Of a stretch of 35,441 nt of DNA, positions 1 to 8,202 are shown piece after piece. This DNA comes from Bigelowiella natans CCMP2755 (taxonomy: Eukaryota > Cercozoa > Chlorarachniophyceae). The stretch covers positions 1 through 35,441 of the forward strand of contig ADNK01002126.1 in NCBI GenBank assembly GCA_000320545.1, read 5' to 3'. The notes under the pieces were generated by a model, which ran no database searches, was not told the origin of the DNA, and saw only the letters and a program-made list of their open reading frames with translations. Within the stretch, counting starts at the first letter, position 1, and each line of letters opens with the position of its first letter. The position numbers and the translations under genes were made by a program.

Positions 1-2
1 CA

Positions 3-698
3 AGTGCTACAAGTAATAGGCAAAAAGATAAAGATATTGTAGATGCTTACCAACAAGCAATCGATTCAGCAACTACTGGTAGCAATGACTTAGATGATGT
101 GAAGACAGATGTAAGAAAGGATTTATTAGCCAATAAGAAATATAAACTTGACAAGATTCCTAAAAATACTATGATAAAGGTCTTCAACAAGAATGTAAGA
201 GTAGGGACATTCATCAAGAACCTTCGTGCTTCCTTGAAGAAGACCGACACAGAAATAGATACTCAAAAGAAGGTAAGTCTCATTCTTAACGATGTTGAAA
301 ATAAAAAAAGTAGTGGTAATTTAACTCTAAAATATATGAAGCAAGTTCAAAAGGAGATAAATAAGAATTTCAAGGATTTGAACCTCAAAGACAAATTCAC
401 TTATGAAGGTAAAAGAATTGATAAAAATGGTGTCAAAAAGGTGATACAAGCAGAGGTTGATTCCTTTGGAAAAAAGGAAAGGAAGCAAAGAAATACGATT
501 GAAAGCAATCTGCTAAAAGTTGAAAATTATGTCAAAGACGATGACTCGGTTTTACCTGAAGCGAAAACTGCTATAAATCTACTTAAGAAGAAGAAGCAGA
601 ATGAAAAGTATAGATTTTTTAACGAGGTATTAACAGCATCACAACTCATCAAAGTATTACAAGAATTAGTTGATGACGAAGAACCTGATAGTGATTAA
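3..698 (+). CDS. Unknown lysine-rich protein, 5'-truncated by window edge
   Basis: The frame is open from base 3 without a stop, so the gene begins outside the window; the GTG at 99 is only an internal codon. At least 231 residues are visible. The protein is charged and Lys/Asp/Asn-rich, with predicted helical stretches (for example around QKEINKNFKDLNLKDKF) and a strongly acidic C-terminus ending EEPDSD. No signal peptide or membrane segment is seen in the visible part. It ends in TAA, 42 bases before the packaging ATPase on the same strand, suggesting shared late expression, perhaps as a virion or DNA-associated protein. I do not recognise the family. Confidence 0.7.
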   Translation, partial: SATSNRQKDKDIVDAYQQAIDSATTGSNDLDDVKTDVRKDLLANKKYKLDKIPKNTMIKVFNKNVRVGTFIKNLRASLKKTDTEIDTQKKVSLILNDVENKKSSGNLTLKYMKQVQKEINKNFKDLNLKDKFTYEGKRIDKNGVKKVIQAEVDSFGKKERKQRNTIESNLLKVENYVKDDDSVLPEAKTAINLLKKKKQNEKYRFFNEVLTASQLIKVLQELVDDEEPDSD

Positions 699-740
699 TA
701 TTTACTATAAAAAATAATATCTAATTTTTAATAATAAACT

Positions 741-1601
741 ATGCCTTATTTATTATTAAAAAAACTAAATAGAATTGATGAAAATGAGAATAAGAACCTG
801 AAACCTATAGCGATTGTGAAAAGTGAGAAGAAGGACAAAGACCCCTTACATAATGCTTTTTTATACTTAGATATGGATGATAAACCGAATTCAAAGAAGA
901 AGACAAAGATTGAGTTGGATTTCCACCAAAAATTTGAGATACTACCGAACACAAATTCAGACAAGAGGGATGTAATGTATATCGCTGGTGCGAGTGGGTC
1001 AGGTAAAAGTTATATTACCAAACAGATAGTCAATAATTATGCGAAATTGTATCCTAAACGAAAAATATTTATAGTTTCTCGTTTAGACGAGGATGAAACA
1101 CTAGATGGTATCAAAAGTAAAAATATTATAAAATTAGACATACCATCTTTAGTAGAGACACCATTTGATGTCAACAATCCATTATTTTATAAAAGTTGTT
1201 TTATCGTTGATGACTGTGATGCTTTACCAGATAAAAATGAAGATAAAGCAGTTCAAGATTTAATAGACCAAGTGAGTTCAATGGGCCGACTCCATCACAA
1301 AAAAAAAGACGAAGATGGTAATAACACAGGACAAGGTGGAATTAGTTTGTTTTTTATCACACACTTCTTATCAAATTACAAAAAAAGTCGATTGATTATG
1401 AATGAAGCAACCCATTATGTCCTTTACCCTCAATCAACGGCAACAAACCAATTATATTATGTGTTGAACAAGTATTTAGGCTTAGAGAGAAAAGAAATAT
1501 CAAATTTAAAGAAAATGGGCTCTCGATGGGTAGTGACACATAAGAACTATCCTCAATACATAATAGGTCAATATTCCGCTGAAATCCTTCATCAAACTTA
1601 G
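741..1601 (+). CDS. A32-like/FtsK-HerA-type DNA-packaging ATPase
   Basis: This 286-residue protein has a Walker A motif GASGSGKS at about residues 83-90 and a Walker B motif FIVDDCD at about 154-160. A later ISLFFITHF strand fits a sensor position. Length and motif order fit the A32-type packaging ATPases of Polinton-like viruses, virophages and nucleocytoplasmic large DNA viruses, which pump the genome into preformed capsids. The N-terminal 80 residues are Lys-rich and divergent. The ATG at 741 follows an AT-rich leader and is the first in frame. It contains 16 tyrosines, in sharp contrast to the genes right of 2,665. The fold call is firm; placing it with PLVs rather than another virus group is inference. 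Confidence 0.88.
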   Translation: MPYLLLKKLNRIDENENKNLKPIAIVKSEKKDKDPLHNAFLYLDMDDKPNSKKKTKIELDFHQKFEILPNTNSDKRDVMYIAGASGSGKSYITKQIVNNYAKLYPKRKIFIVSRLDEDETLDGIKSKNIIKLDIPSLVETPFDVNNPLFYKSCFIVDDCDALPDKNEDKAVQDLIDQVSSMGRLHHKKKDEDGNNTGQGGISLFFITHFLSNYKKSRLIMNEATHYVLYPQSTATNQLYYVLNKYLGLERKEISNLKKMGSRWVVTHKNYPQYIIGQYSAEILHQT

Positions 1602-1641
1602 ATTTTAATAAAATATTTAATCAAATATGTTATTAAAATAA

Positions 1642-2328
1642 TTAACCAATAAATCTATTACCTTTGCTTCTATTTTCAGTAGCCCACAAGGGTTGAGTAT
1701 TAGTATAATGCAATCGTTTAATGACTTCTTCTAAATCAGGTGCCTTACCCCCTGCTTTGTATCTAATAGGTGTAATGTGGTCTATCTCCCACATTCCGTA
1801 ATTTTCCCAAGTCATACCTTCTTTAAATTTACTTTCTAAATATTTTTTATATTCTTTAATTGTTGTGCCTAAATATTTGATGGAGCTTTTACTTTTGTTT
1901 TTTTTAAATCTACAATTAACAGCACTGCTAACAATTCCTTTTAAATGTCCAATTGGGTCACAAATTTTGCAACAAAATTTGAGTTTTCTGTGAATACAAA
2001 TTGAACCACCATTGCATTCAATACAATATGTTTTTCTTTTTCCGTGCTTACACTTATTATTTTTTTGCCATTCTAATTTTGCTTGATTCCTTTTTGCATT
2101 GGAAATTTCATATTGTTTTCTATATTTTTCTTCGTGTGTTTTTTTAAAATTTTGAAACCATTTTGCTTTTCTCAAAATCACATTTGGTTTGTTTCTATAT
2201 TTTTTTTGTATGTCCCTACATTTAATACAAGTTTTTAATTTTCTCCCTTTCTCATTTAAAAAATCTTCAGGTAATCTATGACATTTGCACCTGTTACATT
2301 TTTCGTATTTGATTTCTTCATTACTCAT
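1642..2328 (-). CDS. HNH endonuclease with N-terminal Cys-rich zinc ribbons
   Basis: The 228-residue protein begins with a C-x2-C ... C-x2-C ribbon (CNRCKCHRLPEDF then CIKC), followed by a Lys/Asn-rich linker and a second Cys/His cluster (CKHGKRKTYCIECNGG, then CCKICDP). The C-terminal third has the HNH nuclease signature: WEIDHITPI (metal-binding DH), an intervening loop, then TNTQPLWATENRSKGNR. Such proteins are common free-standing homing-type endonucleases in giant viruses and PLVs. It converges on the packaging ATPase; the two stops are 41 bases apart in an AT-rich gap. It ends in TAA and has 11 tyrosines. Start ATG at 2326-2328. A homing role is inferred. Confidence 0.85.
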   Translation of the reverse strand: MSNEEIKYEKCNRCKCHRLPEDFLNEKGRKLKTCIKCRDIQKKYRNKPNVILRKAKWFQNFKKTHEEKYRKQYEISNAKRNQAKLEWQKNNKCKHGKRKTYCIECNGGSICIHRKLKFCCKICDPIGHLKGIVSSAVNCRFKKNKSKSSIKYLGTTIKEYKKYLESKFKEGMTWENYGMWEIDHITPIRYKAGGKAPDLEEVIKRLHYTNTQPLWATENRSKGNRFIG

Positions 2329-2391
2329 TTCTCATACTTTTGTTAGTCATTATTTCTTTAAATAATATAATTATCTAACTCTATTGTATAT

Positions 2392-2976
2392 ATGGATAAC
2401 AAAGAACTGGTCTTGGATGTAAAACAACACTCTGAAGAGTTCAAAAAGCGATTGGAGCAGGAGATGCTACACAAAATGGAAGTGGAGGATGCGAAATTAG
2501 AGAACACATATCAATCTTGCTGTATGACTAGCGATAAACGAGCATTAGAGTTTTTCTCAAAGAGCGGAGTCACATTTAGTGTGCTTGTATTCAGTATGTT
2601 ACAAGTTATCACAGTTAATAATTCGTCCGAGCGGAATGCTTTTTTAAATGTAGTAATATTAACACTGGGCACATTCTTGCCGTCGCCAAAGATGAAGGAC
2701 AATGAACAATGTGAAGCAAAGCGAACACTGCGACTGCCATGTGCTGTGCTGTGTGCTGTGCCATGTGCTGTGCGGTGCCATGTGCTGTGTGCTGTGTGTG
2801 CTGTGCCACGTGCGGATGCTGACACATGCGAAAGCAACAAGTGTTTCATCATTCTGCTTCAAGTTCACTTGCCATCAGTTGGTCATGATCTACATCATCC
2901 TCTTTTTCTTCATCATCAAACCTACTTTTGCCCCAAAATGCCTTTTGATGTGAATTTCTGCAATCATCTAATGTGA
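2392..2976 (+). CDS. Small viral membrane protein fused to repeat-encoded tail at compositional junction
   Basis: Residues 1-100 look like an intact small viral protein: a charged helix (about 10-40), a polar stretch with SDKRALEFFSKSG, then two hydrophobic segments (about 63-75 and 84-96) ending in FLPSPK. From memory, short proteins ending like this occur in PLVs and large DNA viruses; I do not know their function. Past residue about 104 the frame enters a TGTGCTG/CCATGTGCTG low-complexity tract (2,741-2,815) and then sequence antisense to the next gene. The long C-terminus is therefore probably an artefact of the junction, and the native stop seems to have been lost. The ATG at 2392 follows an AT-rich leader 63 bases from the divergent HNH start. 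Confidence 0.6.
   Translation: MDNKELVLDVKQHSEEFKKRLEQEMLHKMEVEDAKLENTYQSCCMTSDKRALEFFSKSGVTFSVLVFSMLQVITVNNSSERNAFLNVVILTLGTFLPSPKMKDNEQCEAKRTLRLPCAVLCAVPCAVRCHVLCAVCAVPRADADTCESNKCFIILLQVHLPSVGHDLHHPLFLHHQTYFCPKMPFDVNFCNHLM
2735..2815. repeat. TGTGCTG / CCATGTGCTG low-complexity tract at left border
   Basis: Irregular repeats of TGTGCTGTG and CCATGTGCTGTG fill this stretch at the left edge of the TpA-depleted block. The 18 bases at 2,761-2,778 recur exactly, inverted, at 18,763-18,780 near the right border, and flanking bases are similar. This could be the remains of terminal inverted repeats, or simply a shared simple-sequence family. Confidence 0.6.
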
Positions 2977-3613
2977 TTGCCTTCCATTGCAGTTGTCTAC
3001 CAACTTGAAACCAATGTCTTTTTCCGTTTTGTGTCACATGAGTAGCAAAACCTTTTCTGTGTTGCCTCGCATGACCCATCTCTCTTTCCACAAATTCCAT
3101 CACTTCTCTTGTCGCCGTTGTCAATTCTTCCTCTTTCATTTTCGGCAACAACCACTGCATGGTCTTGTCAATGTCTTCCAATGCTTCTTCCATTTCTGCT
3201 CTCTTTGATTTGAAAGTTGTCACCATGCAATTCCATGTCGCTCGCAATTGTGCCTCACATTGGAAATGTCGCACACTGCCTTTCTGCATTTGGTCAAGTT
3301 TCTTCCTTTCTTGACCACATTGTGCACAAGAACTCTTGCGGATTTGTTCTGTGTTGATTGCATCCTTCTCAATCTTCTTTTTGACACTTTCCAAATCAGC
3401 ATGCCATTGTGAAGCAACCCCATTTGATGCAATTTGTGCAGGTTTTTGGAAGTTTTGAGGTTTGCAGTTCTCCACTTGCTTGACCTGTGATTGCAAATTG
3501 GCATTTGGGTCACAGATTTCCATTTGCAAATTCAATTTTTTGCAAATGGATGTCATCTTTGCATCGCCGTCGTTGACCCTGAGATTGCTCGTAGCATCAC
3601 AAAGTGTCTGCAT
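2849..3613 (-). CDS. Unknown charged, coiled-coil-like protein
   Basis: The frame is open from 3823 to a TGA at 2849 (324 codons). I place the start at the ATG at 3613 (254 residues) because a TTGATCATTCTTTCTTC stretch about 60 bases upstream resembles the motif before the neighbouring minus-strand gene, and residues upstream of it overlap that gene. Visible features are a CAQCGQERKK knuckle, long charged helices (DLESVKKKIEKD; EEALEDIDKTMQWLLPKMKEEE), a WFQVGRQLQWKAI segment and an acidic C-terminus. It has no tyrosine. The gene lies directly downstream of the 3684-4385 frame on the same strand. A single frameshift joining the two into one longer gene is possible. Family unknown. Confidence 0.55.
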   Translation of the reverse strand: MQTLCDATSNLRVNDGDAKMTSICKKLNLQMEICDPNANLQSQVKQVENCKPQNFQKPAQIASNGVASQWHADLESVKKKIEKDAINTEQIRKSSCAQCGQERKKLDQMQKGSVRHFQCEAQLRATWNCMVTTFKSKRAEMEEALEDIDKTMQWLLPKMKEEELTTATREVMEFVEREMGHARQHRKGFATHVTQNGKRHWFQVGRQLQWKAITLDDCRNSHQKAFWGKSRFDDEEKEDDVDHDQLMASELEAE

Positions 3614-3683
3614 CTGGTTGCCGTTGTCAGCACCGCCTTGAAGTCGCTTCGTGAGATTCAATGGAGTGCTGAAGAAAGAATGA

Positions 3684-4385
3684 TCAAGTGATTGGCAACT
3701 GTGCATCTCCTCCCCCTCCAATGGGTTGAAATTGCAAATCAAAATGAAACAAATGCAAATGCACATTTTGCCTTGTGTCCTGAGGAGTTTGATGCCGCTT
3801 GTCAATCGTTCCTTTCTTCGCAAGTTTTGTCACACCCAAAGTCAGGGTCAAGACCTCATTCTTCTTGCTTTTCTCATCACAGGTCTTGTCTGTGGACTCA
3901 TTCTTCTTGCTTTTCTCATCACAGGTCTTGTCTGTGGACTTGGGAAGACCACCCAACATTTTGCTTTCATCAACTGGGGTGGGCACTTTGCATTGCTCTG
4001 CGAACTGCTCCCTGAGATTGTCGTAGCAAGAGTGTGCTGGAGGCGGTCCAACACCACTGAGCAGGTCTCGCATTTGTTGTGGATTTGTGCACATGTGTGC
4101 GACATCTCGCACACATTTGTGCAGTTTCTTGTTTCCCTTGTCTTTTTCCAGTGCCGAAACGATTGTTGAGGCATCCCATTTCTTCTCACAGTGTCCTTTC
4201 TTCAATTCCTCATTTTCATCCATTGGGATTTTGTCAAAATCGCTCATCCATTTTGCTTGCTCTTCCAAGTGTTTCTCGCAATGTTCAAATCCAGGTTTTT
4301 CCACTGGAGCAGAATTCCACAATTCGTCCCAAGACAAGGGTCTCTGACTTTGAGCAAGTGGTTTTGATGGTGGTGTTTCCGCCAT
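3684..4385 (-). CDS. Unknown protein with 14-residue tandem repeat
   Basis: A 233-residue frame from the ATG at 4383-4385 to TGA. Its N-terminus (MAETPPSKPLAQSQ, then SWDELWNSAP) is Pro-rich; the middle is Cys/His/Lys-rich. An exact 42-bp tandem duplication (3,857-3,898 and 3,899-3,940) encodes two STDKTCDEKSKKNE units. The last 40 residues look less protein-like and overlap the start of the next frame, so the true end may lie earlier or a frameshift may be present. Upstream, TTTGATCATTTTCACC lies about 30 bases from the ATG, a sequence resembling that before the gene at 9863. One tyrosine only. Family not recognised. Confidence 0.55.
   Translation of the reverse strand: MAETPPSKPLAQSQRPLSWDELWNSAPVEKPGFEHCEKHLEEQAKWMSDFDKIPMDENEELKKGHCEKKWDASTIVSALEKDKGNKKLHKCVRDVAHMCTNPQQMRDLLSGVGPPPAHSCYDNLREQFAEQCKVPTPVDESKMLGGLPKSTDKTCDEKSKKNESTDKTCDEKSKKNEVLTLTLGVTKLAKKGTIDKRHQTPQDTRQNVHLHLFHFDLQFQPIGGGGDAQLPIT
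3857..3940. repeat. Two exact 42-bp tandem copies inside a coding frame
   Basis: Copies at 3,857-3,898 and 3,899-3,940 are identical and keep the frame, giving two STDKTCDEKSKKNE units in the minus-strand protein. Identity suggests a recent duplication. Confidence 0.9.
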
Positions 4386-4552
4386 TGCAAGGAGTGTCGC
4401 CTTTTTTGGTGAAAATGATCAAATTGCAGGGCATTTTGAGAACATTTTTGCCCCTTGTGGAAACAATGAAAGCATTCAAAAATTGCAGGGGGTTCACAAT
4501 CGTGCAACACCACAAAATGAAACGGTGCAACACGAAAATGTGACCGCATGGT

Positions 4553-4666
4553 GGTTTCATTTTGGAGTGTGAAACTTTTTGGGGTTTCATTTTGGAGTGT
4601 GAAACTTTTTGGGGTTTCATTTCAGAGCATGAAACTTTTTCGGGTTTCACTTTGGAGTGTGAAACC
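4553..4666. repeat. Four 30-bp tandem repeats, each with a GTTTCA...TGAAAC hairpin
   Basis: Copies start at 4,553, 4,583, 4,613 and 4,643; the last is partial. The first two are near-identical and the third and fourth carry a few substitutions. Each contains GTTTCA, a 10-11 base spacer and TGAAAC, so each can form a small hairpin. Iteron-like arrays of this kind are typical of origins or regulatory protein sites. Confidence 0.85.
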
Positions 4667-4723
4667 GCATGCTTGAATGTTTCTAATTTCAGAATTTAGA
4701 TCATGTGAATTTGCCAAAGCGGA

Positions 4724-4860
4724 AACAGGATTTGGAAATCCAAATCATTCTGTTTCAGGTTTTGGATTTCCAAATCCAAACAAATCCAGGTTTTGGAAAT
4801 CCAAAAATGGAATCATTTGGATTTGAAAACCCAAACCTGGTGTGATTTGGGTTTTTGAAA
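4724..4860. repeat. Cluster of TTTGGATTTCCAAATCC-type palindromes
   Basis: Several overlapping copies of (T)TTGGAAATCCAAA and its complement TTTGGATTTCCAAA occur, including TTTTGGATTTCCAAATCCAA near 4,760-4,780, TTTTGGAAATCCAAAAA near 4,792-4,808 and TTTGGATTTGAAAACCCAAA near 4,818. The units are self-complementary. They lie immediately right of the 30-bp array, in the same gene-poor stretch. Confidence 0.75.
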
Positions 4861-5910
4861 ATGATGTTGCCAAAATCCTGTCAATGACACCTCTTGGTGT
4901 TCACCAAAGGCGATTTGTTTTTCCCCTGCTTGTCGCCTTGTCTTGCTGTCCCGTCGTTTTCCCCACATCTTTTGCGAGGGCATTCATTCATTTTTTTGGT
5001 CACAATTTGTTGTCGCAGGGCAAGAAATTGGTTGTCGCACTTTCCCAATCTCAAACACCATGGATGTGAGATTTTCCACAGTGTGTCAGAGAGTCTCTGG
5101 TTCTCTGAAAAGAAATGCCCTCACTTCTAGGAATTTTCTACGAATCATGATTTGAAATTTCGCAGGTGTGAACACCCACATCAACTCCCATCTCTCTACT
5201 TGTCTCCAGTTCCTTCCTGATCAGTCACAAAGCCATGTTTCTCAAAACTGCAACTTGAGATTGAAAACTAACAACATCAAAGTTCTTCATAATATGAAAC
5301 ACAAACCTGTGGTCCTACCCAAAAAAATGGCAAACAACAAACAACAAATGAAATGGATGCTGTTAGATGCAAAGCCAAATGCAAATGCAAGTCACGAAAA
5401 TGCATTGCCTACTGACCCACTGAGACTCAAAATCAGCAGTTTTTAGCTTTCATGGCACAACACAACTGAAATGTTCAAAACACACAGAAATGAAAATGTT
5501 TTCTTCAGGTGTTTAGAAGGTAAAATGAGAAGGTGGAAGAGAAATTAGAAGTGAAAATGAGAAAACAGAATGTTTGCTGGAAAAATGCAACTGAGTCATC
5601 AACTGTGGACATTGGCAAGTTGCAAAAAACAGAAAAACAACTTTCAGTAGTGTTTCAGTTGGAAAGCTGAGAACTGAAAAACACTTGCTTGCAAATGCAG
5701 ATGTGTTTGCATGTGGCTGTAGCTGCTACGACCCATCAACACTTCGCATCTCAGTGTGGAATGCAATTTAGTTTTGGTTTCTTCTTCCCACCCCAACCAA
5801 CATTCATCATGACACTGCACTGTTCAAAGGGTTGAAAACACAAATCACATCAATCAAACAATGCATGCATGAATGCTGTTTGAAGACGTGTTGATGTACA
5901 CATCACATTG

Positions 5911-6147
5911 ATGAGCAATGAAAATGCCACAGCGAAAACAGACATGTTCCGCCACCAAAAACTTCATTGTCGTCGCAATGAGGACAAATTGAACAAAAGG
6001 CGAGTGTTAGCAAACCATGAACATGAGCATTCAGGCATCATTGATGCTCAAGAGAAACTTGAGAAGTTTGGAAAGCACAAAAAAACATGCTTGCAATTGA
6101 AACTGCTTGACAAAGAGTTGCTGACTGCCTTTGGTGACTTGATGTAG
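5911..6147 (+). CDS. Small Lys/His-rich ORF upstream of the helicase
   Basis: 78 residues from the ATG at 5911 to a TAG. It is basic in the first half (MFRHQKLHCRRNEDKLNKRR) with an amphipathic helix in the second half (AQEKLEKFGKHKKTC). It lies 43 bases upstream of the helicase ATG in another frame. It could be a separate small gene or the remnant of an N-terminal extension of the helicase; I see no primase catalytic motif. It ends in TAG, unlike nearly all neighbours, which lowers confidence. Confidence 0.35.
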   Translation: MSNENATAKTDMFRHQKLHCRRNEDKLNKRRVLANHEHEHSGIIDAQEKLEKFGKHKKTCLQLKLLDKELLTAFGDLM

Positions 6148-6190
6148 GATCATTAGGGGCAAAAATAATCGTCATTGTTTGAAGACAAAA

Positions 6191-7780
6191 ATGCACAATG
6201 CAATGCATGTGGATGACATTTGCAATTCCGCCATCCAACACCATGTGAATGGCATCAGTGTGCTTGATGAGAAACCTGTCATCACTGTTGATTGCAGATT
6301 TTTTGCCGATGTGTTGCCTGCTCACAGTGACGAATGTTGGGCAAAATCATTTTGTGATTTGAACAAAGATGCTCACATGTGCAATCAGGAACATGAGATT
6401 TGGTTCTTCCACGATGAAAACAACATCATGAAGTCCTACAAAAAGGAGGCACCAGTCTTTCTAAATGACCACATGTCCACATGCTTGCAGCATGTCCCAA
6501 ACACAGAGTTTGCCAAGATTGGAAAAGACAAGAAATGCAAAGGAGAACACCTGAAGAATTTCAAAAAGGTAGGAAGCAATGCCTTTGGCAAGAACATCAT
6601 CGCTAAACTGATGAAATGCCACAATGATGAGGACACATTGAACAAAATGGACAAAAATGAGAACCCATTGGCATTCAAAGATTGTGTGCATGACCTTGAA
6701 ACAAAGAAATGCAGAGATGTAGCAAAGAAAGACTTCATTTCTGATCACATCAAATTCAAACTCAAACCCAAAAGACCGATTGAACAAGAGGTGAGAAAGG
6801 ACACGTTGGATTTCATTTTCGGCACACAGGAAACACAAGAAGATGCTCTGTTTCTGCCAAAATCATTGGCAAACAGTCTCTTTTGCAACAAGTTTGGATT
6901 GTCAATTGTGTTTTTAGGAAGCGGTGGGAATGGGAAAGGTGCACTAACTGCTCTTCATCAAGTAGCAACTTCCAAACATTGCAACATGGTTTCTTCTCAG
7001 TTCCTAACAACTAAATGCAAAGCAAATGCCCCCAATGGTGATTCATGCAAATGTGTGGATGAGCGATTGGTCATCGTCAATGAACCTGAAGAAAATGAAG
7101 GCGACAAAGAACCATCTTTCAATGCAAGTTTTCTCAAAAAGATCACCGACAATGACACAGCAAGTTGCAGAGAGATGCATGATGCTCCTGTGGAATTCCT
7201 TGCTGACTTTGGCATCTTCTGCTTGTGCAACAATGCTCCCAAATCAGACAGTGTGGATGACAGCATTGAACGAAGGTTCTTGAACATCCAATTCCCTTTT
7301 CAATTCAAAGAAAAACCTGACCCTGACAACAAATGTGGAAAGAAAAGAGATCACACTCTCAAAGATGAGTTTGGAAACAACAAAGAACATCGTGGAGAAC
7401 ACATCAAACTGTTGTTAGAACACGTAGATGTGGAGAAATTGAACCCTCCTGAAAAGGTGTTGAAATTCACAAACGATCATTTGAACGATGACAATCACAC
7501 CTCAAATTTCATTGAAGAGAACTACGAAAAAACTGATGATGTCAAAGACAGAATTTCACACAACGACATTCACAAACACTTTGAAAGTTGGTCTCCTGTG
7601 CATGTGTCCAAAAGCAACTTCAAAAAGCAAATGTTGGCAAACAAATTTCTTCTTGGTGAAGTGAGAGGAAAGTTCTACTTCAAGAAATCAACAAAGAAAG
7701 AAGATGATGAAGAAGAGGTAGATGCAAATGCATGGCATGCATTCAAAGATTTGTCTCTTGCACACATGCACAACGTGTGA
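6191..7780 (+). CDS. D5-type SF3 helicase (replication ATPase) with atypical Walker A
   Basis: 529 residues from ATG 6191 to TGA. Residues 130-230 match the D5_N region in layout (NENPLAFKDCVHDLET ... DFISDHIKF). SF3 motifs follow: Walker A FLGSGGNGKGAL (241-252), Walker B-like RLVIVNEPEENE (292-303), motif C FGIFCLCNNAP (340-350) and a paired-Arg segment ERRFLNI (about 360-366) in the arginine-finger position. The C-terminus (SHNDIHKHFESW ... KSNFKKQMLANKFL) resembles the helical region after D5 helicases. Such proteins unwind DNA at viral origins. The residue after the P-loop Lys is Gly250 where Ser/Thr is usual, so activity is uncertain. No N-terminal AEP primase is visible. Only three tyrosines. 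Confidence 0.85.
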   Translation: MHNAMHVDDICNSAIQHHVNGISVLDEKPVITVDCRFFADVLPAHSDECWAKSFCDLNKDAHMCNQEHEIWFFHDENNIMKSYKKEAPVFLNDHMSTCLQHVPNTEFAKIGKDKKCKGEHLKNFKKVGSNAFGKNIIAKLMKCHNDEDTLNKMDKNENPLAFKDCVHDLETKKCRDVAKKDFISDHIKFKLKPKRPIEQEVRKDTLDFIFGTQETQEDALFLPKSLANSLFCNKFGLSIVFLGSGGNGKGALTALHQVATSKHCNMVSSQFLTTKCKANAPNGDSCKCVDERLVIVNEPEENEGDKEPSFNASFLKKITDNDTASCREMHDAPVEFLADFGIFCLCNNAPKSDSVDDSIERRFLNIQFPFQFKEKPDPDNKCGKKRDHTLKDEFGNNKEHRGEHIKLLLEHVDVEKLNPPEKVLKFTNDHLNDDNHTSNFIEENYEKTDDVKDRISHNDIHKHFESWSPVHVSKSNFKKQMLANKFLLGEVRGKFYFKKSTKKEDDEEEVDANAWHAFKDLSLAHMHNV

Positions 7781-8163
7781 GCAATGGAGTTAGATCAAAG
7801 TTTCAAGCACATGATGATGAATCAAAGGAAAGAAAACAAAATGCAAAGAAAAGGAATGAATTCCTGCACACAAGAAGGCATGACTTCAAAAAGGAAGGTG
7901 AAAAGTGTCTCCCTGATGCCACTGCAGCAAATGAAATCATCGCGAGAAAAATGAACAAACTGAAAAACAGAGGGAAAATGAACGATGACACAGAAATCCA
8001 AGTCGTTTGCATCTTGCAACACAACACACCAACATCAGGAAGAATGACAACACTCGGTGATGGTGTTCACTGCCCAAGCAACAGACAAGAAGGGTTCGGC
8101 AGTGTGGACCTTCATGGGGACGATTTTTTCATGCAGTCCGTTCCAATTGATTGTTTCAAATGA
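7732..8163 (+). CDS. Unknown basic protein overlapping helicase 3' end
   Basis: The frame has 143 residues from the ATG at 7732, overlapping the helicase by 49 bases, to TGA. The start is uncertain; an alternative in-frame ATG is at 7951. The N-terminal half is Lys/Arg/His-rich. The C-terminal 60 residues look more structured (TEIQVVCILQHNTPTSGR, then GSVDLHGDDFFMQSVPIDCF), suggesting a small beta-rich domain. A strong hairpin follows the stop at 8,163-8,202. No tyrosine. Family not recognised; same-strand adjacency suggests co-expression with the helicase. Confidence 0.45.
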   Translation: MACIQRFVSCTHAQRVSNGVRSKFQAHDDESKERKQNAKKRNEFLHTRRHDFKKEGEKCLPDATAANEIIARKMNKLKNRGKMNDDTEIQVVCILQHNTPTSGRMTTLGDGVHCPSNRQEGFGSVDLHGDDFFMQSVPIDCFK

Positions 8164-8202
8164 TGCACGAAAAAGTGTTTGAAGAAACACTCTTTCATGC
8201 AC
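8163..8202. terminator. Long imperfect hairpin after the 7732-8163 frame
   Basis: TGCACGAAAAAGTGTTT pairs with AAACACTCTTTCATGCA around a GAAG loop (8,181-8,184); the inner 7 base pairs are perfect and the outer stem has a few mismatches. It lies directly after a stop codon. Hairpins at 3' ends act as polyadenylation signals in Mimiviridae; the same role here is inference. Confidence 0.5.

Larger units (their letters stand above)
1..2664. mobile_element. AT-rich Polinton-like/large-virus-like segment (right part only)
   Basis: This is a compact, intronless AT-rich block with a packaging ATPase, an HNH endonuclease and a small membrane protein, a combination known from Polinton-like viruses and relatives of large DNA viruses. 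The first gene runs off the left edge, so the element continues outside the window. TpA is frequent (25 in 741-1,020) and the proteins are rich in Lys, Asn, Ile and Tyr. At about 2,660-2,700 the composition changes abruptly to the TpA-poor block. A capsid gene is not in view, so the virus-type label rests on the ATPase and on gene style. Confidence 0.65.
4386..5910. other. 1.5-kb gene-poor repeat-bearing region (candidate origin/control region)
   Basis: No convincing gene is seen. Frames at 4842-5155 and 5168-5446 are short, overlap in several phases and look like chance openings caused by scarce TAA and TAG. The left part contains hairpin-forming 30-bp repeats and palindromic TTTGGATTTCCAAA elements (separate entries). 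The region separates leftward genes (2849-4385) from rightward genes (5911 onward), the expected position for a divergent promoter or a replication origin. 5,450-5,900 is A-rich with nothing further recognisable. Confidence 0.5.

Noticed and set aside
2511-2868. Three overlapping His/Thr-rich minus frames in the TGTGCTG tract
   Set aside because: All are translations of a simple repeat in different phases.
4842-5446. Small plus-strand frames as genes
   Set aside because: Three overlapping phases are open, translations lack consistent features, and the sequence grades into repeats.
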